From the NCBI GenBank assembly GCA_002358965.1, contig DEPW01000091.1, forward strand, positions 1 through 18,370: a stretch of DNA of 18,370 bases, read 5' to 3'. The notes under the pieces were generated by a model that was not told the DNA's origin, ran no database searches, and was given only the letters and a program-made list of their open reading frames with translations. The stretch's first letter is position 1. The number at the start of each line of letters is the position of its first letter. Positions 13,812 to 18,370 of the stretch are shown here, one piece after another. Both the position numbers and the translations under genes were made by a program. This DNA is from Bacteroidales bacterium UBA3382 (GTDB taxonomy: Bacteria; Bacteroidota; Bacteroidia; Bacteroidales; UBA932).

Positions 13812-15566
13812 ATGAAAAGCACTGGAAAGGTCACGGGAATAATCTCCAATCTGGTGACTGTAGAGACAGAAGGGCCTGTAGCCCAAAATGAAATCTGCTT
13901 CATTTCAGCCGGAGACTCCAAGCTGATGGCCGAAGTGATCAAAGTGAACGGAAAACGGGCCGCCGTGCAGGTCTACGAAAGCACGAGAGGACTGAAAAAC
14001 GGGAGCGCCGTGGAATTCGACGGACACATGCTTGAAGCCACCCTGGGACCGGGGCTGCTGTCGAGCTGTTATGACGGACTCCAGAACGACCTCACCACCA
14101 TGAAAGGGGTATTCCTGAAAAAGGGCGAATACACCTCGCCTCTGAACCACGAGAGACTCTGGGACTTCAAGCCCATCGCAAAACCCGGCGACACCGTAAA
14201 GGCGGCCGACTGGCTCGGAGAAGTGAAAGAGGGATGGCTCCCGCACAAAATCATGGTTCCGTTCTCCTTTAAAGGCGAATATACCGTAAAATCCGTCAAA
14301 GAGGCCGGAAATTACAACATCGACACCGTCATAGCCGTCCTTACCGATGAACACGGGAAGGATACAGATGTGACCATGACACAGAAATGGCCCGTCAAGG
14401 TAGCGATAGGCGGTTATGCCGAAAAGCCGCGCCCTGACAAGATAATGCAGACCGGGGTCAGGGTGATAGACACGCTCAACCCGATCGCCGAAGGAGGCAC
14501 CGGCTTCATTCCCGGACCTTTCGGCTGCGGAAAGACAGTCCTGCAGCACGCCATCGCCAAGCAGGGCGACGCCGAAGTGATAGTGATGGCGGCCTGCGGA
14601 GAGCGCGCCAACGAGGTCGTGGAAATCTTTACCGAATTCCCTGAACTCGTCGACCCTCGTACAGGACGGAAGCTGATGGAAAGGACGACTATCATCTGCA
14701 ATACCTCGAACATGCCGGTCGCCGCACGCGAAGCCTCGGTTTATACGGCCATGACAATATGCGAATATTACCGGGCAATGGGCATGAAGGTGCTGCTTCT
14801 CGCCGATTCCACTTCGAGATGGGCCCAGGCGCTCAGAGAGATGAGCAACCGTATGGAGGAACTCCCTGGAGCGGACGCTTTCCCGGTAGACCTGTCGGCC
14901 ATCATTTCGAACTTTTACGCACGCGCCGGCATGGTAGTGCTGAACAACGGAAAGACCGGTTCGGTAACATTCATCGGAACCGTTTCGCCTGCAGGAGGAA
15001 ACCTGAAAGAGCCCGTGACCGAGTCCACGAAAAAGGCGGCAAGATGCTTTTACGCCCTCGAGCAGAACAGGGCGGACAAGAAGCGGTATCCGGCCGTGAA
15101 CCCGATAGACTCTTACTCCAAATATCTCGAATATCCTGAAATCCAGAAATACCTTTCGGATACCGTAGAGCAGGGATGGGTCGACAAGGTGAACACATTG
15201 AAAAACATCATCAGGCGCGGAAAAGAGACATTCGAGCAGATCAACATCCTCGGAGACGACGGAGTGCCTATGAGCTACCACGAAATCTATTGGAAAAGCG
15301 AACTGATAGATTTCGTAATACTGCAACAGGACGCCTTCGACAAGGTGGACAGCCTCTGCCCTATCGAAAGGCAGAAATACATGCTGGATTTCGTGCTCGA
15401 TGTCTGCGCCAAGGAATTCGAATTCGAAAATTTCGAAGAATGCGGCGCATACTTCAAGGAACTCATCAACTGGTTCAGGCAGATGAATTACTCCGCATTC
15501 GGAAGCGAAGATTTCAAGAAATACGAAGAGTTAATCAAACAAAAAGTCGGGAAAAATGGCAGGTAA
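13812..15566 (+). CDS. atpA: V/A-type ATPase catalytic subunit A
   Basis: Subunit A carries the catalytic nucleotide sites of the V1/A1 head. The 584-residue length is normal. The Walker A loop is GPFGCGKT (235-242). The GERANEVVEIF segment contains the catalytic glutamate (Glu264). The Walker B region is KVLLLADSTSRWAQA, and the arginine-rich adenine-site region follows. The A-specific insertion (about 110-200, including HKIMVPFSFKGEY) separates this from F-type beta subunits. In the cell it would work in the cytoplasm on the membrane rotary complex, either making ATP or pumping H+ or Na+; the direction and ion cannot be told from this subunit. Its stop overlaps the start of atpB by 11 bases. 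Confidence 0.98.
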   Translation: MKSTGKVTGIISNLVTVETEGPVAQNEICFISAGDSKLMAEVIKVNGKRAAVQVYESTRGLKNGSAVEFDGHMLEATLGPGLLSSCYDGLQNDLTTMKGVFLKKGEYTSPLNHERLWDFKPIAKPGDTVKAADWLGEVKEGWLPHKIMVPFSFKGEYTVKSVKEAGNYNIDTVIAVLTDEHGKDTDVTMTQKWPVKVAIGGYAEKPRPDKIMQTGVRVIDTLNPIAEGGTGFIPGPFGCGKTVLQHAIAKQGDAEVIVMAACGERANEVVEIFTEFPELVDPRTGRKLMERTTIICNTSNMPVAAREASVYTAMTICEYYRAMGMKVLLLADSTSRWAQALREMSNRMEELPGADAFPVDLSAIISNFYARAGMVVLNNGKTGSVTFIGTVSPAGGNLKEPVTESTKKAARCFYALEQNRADKKRYPAVNPIDSYSKYLEYPEIQKYLSDTVEQGWVDKVNTLKNIIRRGKETFEQINILGDDGVPMSYHEIYWKSELIDFVILQQDAFDKVDSLCPIERQKYMLDFVLDVCAKEFEFENFEECGAYFKELINWFRQMNYSAFGSEDFKKYEELIKQKVGKNGR

Positions 15567-16881
15567 GGCATATCAAAGGATTTACACACGGTTGGACGGA
15601 ATCACGAAGGCCACCGTATCGCTCAAAGCGTCAGGAGTGTCTAACGACGAGCTTGCAGTAGTGGACGGCAGGCTGGCGCAGGTAGTAAAGATGAAGGACG
15701 ATACCGTCACGCTTCAGGTGTATTCCGGCACGGAAGGCATACCTACCGATGCGGAAATAGTTTTCCTCGGAGAGCCCCCGGTACTGAATGTGAGCGATGA
15801 ACTCGCCGGCCGTTTCTTCGACGCATACGGGCATCCTCTGGACGGAGGCCCCGAGATACAAGGGGAACGCAGGGAAATCGGAGGCCCTTCGGTAAATCCC
15901 TACAAGAGGAAACAGCCATCGCAGCTGATCCCAACGGGCATCGCGGGTATAGACCTGAACAACACCATAGTCTCAGGACAGAAGATACCTTTCTTCGCAG
16001 ACCCGGACCAGCCTTACAACCAAGTGATGGCACAGGTTGCGCTCAGGGCCGATGTTGACAAGATCATACTTGGAGGCATGGGACTTTCGAACGACGATTA
16101 CCTCTATTTCCGTCAACAGTTCGAATCCGCCGGGGCACTGGACAAGATAGTCAGTTTCGTGAACACCACGGAACAGCCTCCGGTCGAAAGGCTCCTCATA
16201 CCGGACATGGCCCTCACGGCCGCCGAATATTTTGCCGTGGACAAGAACGAGAAAGTGCTTGTGCTGCTTACCGACATGACTCTTTACGCAGACGCGCTCA
16301 GCATCGTCAGCAACCGAATGGACCAGATTCCTTCAAAAGACTCCATGCCCGGCTCGCTGTATTCCGACCTTGCGAAGATTTACGAAAAGGCCGTACAGCT
16401 GCCTGACGGAGGCTCGATCACCATCATAGCGGTCACCACCCTGAACGACGGAGACATCACCCACGCCATACCGGACAATACGGGTTACATCACCGAAGGG
16501 CAGTTGTACCTGCGCACGGACACAGACACGGGGAAGATCATCATCGACCCGTTCCGCTCGCTTTCCAGGCTGAAACAGCTCGTCATCGGCAAACAGACGC
16601 GCGAAGACCACAGCCAGGTAATGAACGCAGCCGTCCGCCTGTATTCCGATGCCGCCAACGCCAAGACCAAGCTGGAAAACGGGTTCGATCTGAGCGATTA
16701 CGACATCAGGTGTCTCGATTACGCCAAAGAGTATTCGACCAGGTTGCTTGCAATCGATGTAAACATAAGCATCGACGAGATGCTCGATACGGCATGGGGG
16801 CTCTTCGGAAAATATTTCACCAAGGCCGAAACAGGCATAAAGGAAGAATTCATCTCGAAATACTGGAAAGAAAGGGCTTAA
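15556..16881 (+). CDS. atpB: V/A-type ATPase subunit B (non-catalytic)
   Basis: Subunit B alternates with A in the hexameric head and supplies the arginine finger region but does not hydrolyse ATP. The 441-residue length is typical. The family signature AGRFFDAYGHPLDGGPEI is present (about 84-101). The P-loop position is degenerate (FFADPDQPYNQ, about 146-156) and lacks the Walker lysine, as expected for B. Other B-type segments are GGMGLSNDDYLYFRQQFE and SNRMDQIPSKDSMPGSLYSD. The start ATG at 15556 lies inside the end of atpA, consistent with coupled translation. The gap to atpD is only 3 bases. Confidence 0.97.
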   Translation: MAGKAYQRIYTRLDGITKATVSLKASGVSNDELAVVDGRLAQVVKMKDDTVTLQVYSGTEGIPTDAEIVFLGEPPVLNVSDELAGRFFDAYGHPLDGGPEIQGERREIGGPSVNPYKRKQPSQLIPTGIAGIDLNNTIVSGQKIPFFADPDQPYNQVMAQVALRADVDKIILGGMGLSNDDYLYFRQQFESAGALDKIVSFVNTTEQPPVERLLIPDMALTAAEYFAVDKNEKVLVLLTDMTLYADALSIVSNRMDQIPSKDSMPGSLYSDLAKIYEKAVQLPDGGSITIIAVTTLNDGDITHAIPDNTGYITEGQLYLRTDTDTGKIIIDPFRSLSRLKQLVIGKQTREDHSQVMNAAVRLYSDAANAKTKLENGFDLSDYDIRCLDYAKEYSTRLLAIDVNISIDEMLDTAWGLFGKYFTKAETGIKEEFISKYWKERA

Positions 16882-16884
16882 AGG

Positions 16885-17496
16885 ATGGCTATAAAGTTTC
16901 AATACAACAAGACTTCGCTGAACGAAATCACCAAGCAGCTGAAAGTCCGTACAAGGGCGCTTCCTACCTTGAAAAACAAGGAATCCGCCCTGAGGCTCGA
17001 AGTGCGCAAGGCCAAATCGCGTTCTGACGAACTTGAAGCAAGCCTTGAAGCCGCGCTGAAAGAATACGATTACATCGCCGCACTTTGGAACGAGTTCGAT
17101 GCCGGACTGATTGCGGTAAAGGATGTGGAAGTCGCCACTGTCAAAATCGCCGGTGTCAAGACTCCCGAATTGAAAAACATCGTCTGGGAAGTCCGCGACT
17201 TCAACGCGTTTGCCAAACCGGCATGGTTCGCCGACGGAGTCAGGATACTCCAGAATCTGGCCAGAATCGGTATCGAATCCGAGATATACGGTCTGAAAAG
17301 CCGCATCCTCGACTTCCAGAGGAAGAAGACCACCCAGAAAGTGAACCTCTACGAGAAGGTCCAGATTCCGGGATACCAGGAAGCCATCAGGAAAATCAAG
17401 CGTTTCATTGAAGACGAGGAAAACCTGTCGAAGGCTTCGCAAAAGATAGTCAAGACACGCCACGAACAAGAAGAGGAGGCCGGGGAAAATGATTAA
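16885..17496 (+). CDS. atpD: V/A-type ATPase subunit D (central rotor stalk)
   Basis: Subunit D is the coiled-coil axle that turns inside the A3B3 head, the counterpart of F-type gamma. The 203-residue protein begins with IKFQYNKTSLNEITKQLKVR and a long N-terminal helix rich in Lys, Leu and Glu. It has a second long helix at the C terminus (about 150-200), the antiparallel pair expected for D. The middle part is less conserved. No subunit F gene, the usual partner of D, is present between B and I. Its stop overlaps the start of the subunit I gene by 8 bases. The assignment rests on the N-terminal pattern, the size and the operon order A-B-D-I. Confidence 0.93.
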   Translation: MAIKFQYNKTSLNEITKQLKVRTRALPTLKNKESALRLEVRKAKSRSDELEASLEAALKEYDYIAALWNEFDAGLIAVKDVEVATVKIAGVKTPELKNIVWEVRDFNAFAKPAWFADGVRILQNLARIGIESEIYGLKSRILDFQRKKTTQKVNLYEKVQIPGYQEAIRKIKRFIEDEENLSKASQKIVKTRHEQEEEAGEND

Positions 17497-18370
17497 GAAA
17501 ATGACCAAATATTCCTTCATCCTGCTCAGCGACGGGAAAGAAGGCTTCCTCGAAGCACTCAGCAGCCTCGGGGTCATGGACATAACGCGTTCCGACAAAG
17601 CGGTGGACGAACATTCCGCCAAAATGCTCGACCGCGCCGCAAGGTACAGGAACGCCATCAGGAAACTCGAAAAATTCCCTGAAGGACAGGCGTCGGCAGA
17701 CTGGAAGATGCCGGAAGATTTCCTGTCCGCATTCGAGGAGACCGACGCGCGCATGGCCTCCCTCAACGACGCCATCCGCTCATGCGAAAGCGAAATCAAA
17801 TCGGCGGCCGTCTGGGGGGAATATTCGAAAAGCGATATCGAAAAAATCTCCTCTCTCGGATACGATGTGCATTTCTTCACCGTACCGGCCAGGCATTTTG
17901 ATGAAAAATGGGAAGAAGAATACATCCTCCAGATCGTACGGAAAGAGGAAAACATCTGGTTCGTCATACTTACGCCGAAAAATGAAAACCCCGCCTATCC
18001 GGCACGCGAAATCCAACCGCCCCAAGCTTCGGTAAACGAGCTCGAAGCCTCCCTGGAGGGCTACAAGGAAGAGCTTGCCTGCCTGAAAGACAGGATGGCG
18101 GTCATGAAAGGACGGCTTGACGACATCAAGGCCGCATACCATGACGAGATTTACAGCCTCGACCAATATATTGCAGGGAAATCGGCAGGCAGCGCGGCAG
18201 AAGACCACATAGCCGTGCTCGAAGGCTTCGCCCCTGTCGAAAACCGCAAGGACATCGAGACTTTCCTCGACAGCCAGGACGCCTACTACATGGCGGAAGA
18301 CGCCACGGCGGACGACAATCCTCCGGTAAAACTGAAAAACAACTGGTTCGCACGCGCTTTCGAGCCTATC
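17489..18370 (+). CDS. atpI: V/A-type ATPase subunit I (a-type stator), 3' end cut off
   Basis: The frame is open from ATG 17489 to the last base, giving 294 codons with no stop. The full protein is usually about 600-650 residues. Subunit I forms the stator half-channel for H+ or Na+. Only the cytoplasmic N-terminal half is seen, with coiled-coil segments near residues 50-115 and 190-235 and no membrane helices yet. Family hallmarks are the start MIKKMTKYSFILL, LEALSSLGVMDI, and the end of this domain VLEGFAPVENRKDIETFL followed by NPPVKLKNN and FEPI, the motif that precedes the membrane half. The start at 17489 (8-base overlap with atpD) fits the M-x-x-K-M pattern of relatives; ATG 17501 is an alternative. 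Confidence 0.95.
   Translation, partial: MIKKMTKYSFILLSDGKEGFLEALSSLGVMDITRSDKAVDEHSAKMLDRAARYRNAIRKLEKFPEGQASADWKMPEDFLSAFEETDARMASLNDAIRSCESEIKSAAVWGEYSKSDIEKISSLGYDVHFFTVPARHFDEKWEEEYILQIVRKEENIWFVILTPKNENPAYPAREIQPPQASVNELEASLEGYKEELACLKDRMAVMKGRLDDIKAAYHDEIYSLDQYIAGKSAGSAAEDHIAVLEGFAPVENRKDIETFLDSQDAYYMAEDATADDNPPVKLKNNWFARAFEPI

Noticed and set aside
13905..15326. 473-codon minus-strand frame opposite atpA
   Set aside because: Codon-aligned antisense shadow of a strongly conserved catalytic subunit; no start context or family resemblance.
16333..17967. 544-codon minus-strand frame opposite atpB, atpD and atpI
   Set aside because: Runs across three coding genes and is codon-aligned with atpB and atpD. 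Low-complexity Phe/Leu-rich product typical of antisense translation.
1..18370. CRISPR arrays, tRNA/rRNA genes, insertion sequences, toxin-antitoxin or defence genes
   Set aside because: No repeat-spacer pattern, tRNA-like cloverleaf, rRNA segment, transposase or terminal repeats were seen; coding sequence of housekeeping genes fills almost the whole window.

Overview
The window is a gene-dense stretch of moderately GC-rich bacterial DNA, most likely from the Bacteroidota (Bacteroidales-like). Four things suggest this. The start regions mostly lack Shine-Dalgarno sequences. The shared intergenic region carries promoter boxes of the TTG / TAnnTTTG type used by the Bacteroidota primary sigma factor. 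The V-type ATPase operon carries a DUF2764 gene between subunits E and A. The aminotransferase at the left edge closely resembles Bacteroides-type enzymes. The exact genus cannot be read from the sequence.

Layout: (1) bases 1-582 (+), the C-terminal part of a PLP-dependent class I/II aminotransferase, cut by the window edge; (2) bases 579-12474 (-), a tight purine operon reading purE, purL, a fused purC-purF, purM, purN, purH, purD and a small polytopic membrane protein; (3) bases 12475-12575, the only sizeable gap, a divergent promoter region; (4) bases 12576-18370 (+), a V/A-type ATPase operon: subunit E, a DUF2764 protein, A, B, D and the start of I, which is cut by the right edge. Apart from the divergent region the longest gap is about 54 bases, and several neighbouring genes overlap at start/stop codons.

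The purine operon encodes every step from PRPP to IMP except adenylosuccinate lyase (PurB) and the PurK partner usually needed by a class I PurE. Its gene order E-(L)-C-F-M-N-H-D and its clade II single-chain PurL resemble clostridial operons more than the Bacteroides arrangement I know, so the cluster may have been acquired.

The most notable feature is that PurC and PurF are one 705-codon reading frame. The PurF half is the Bacillus type: an N-terminal cysteine nucleophile preceded by a propeptide-like Glu-Glu, plus all four [4Fe-4S] cysteines. PurF of this kind needs a free N-terminal Cys, so the fusion predicts a self-cleaving polyprotein in which PurC takes the place of the propeptide. 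Other points for a second look are an N-terminal extension and a Glu-to-Cys change in PurD, a palindrome overlapping the purE promoter box, and a membrane protein translationally coupled to purD.
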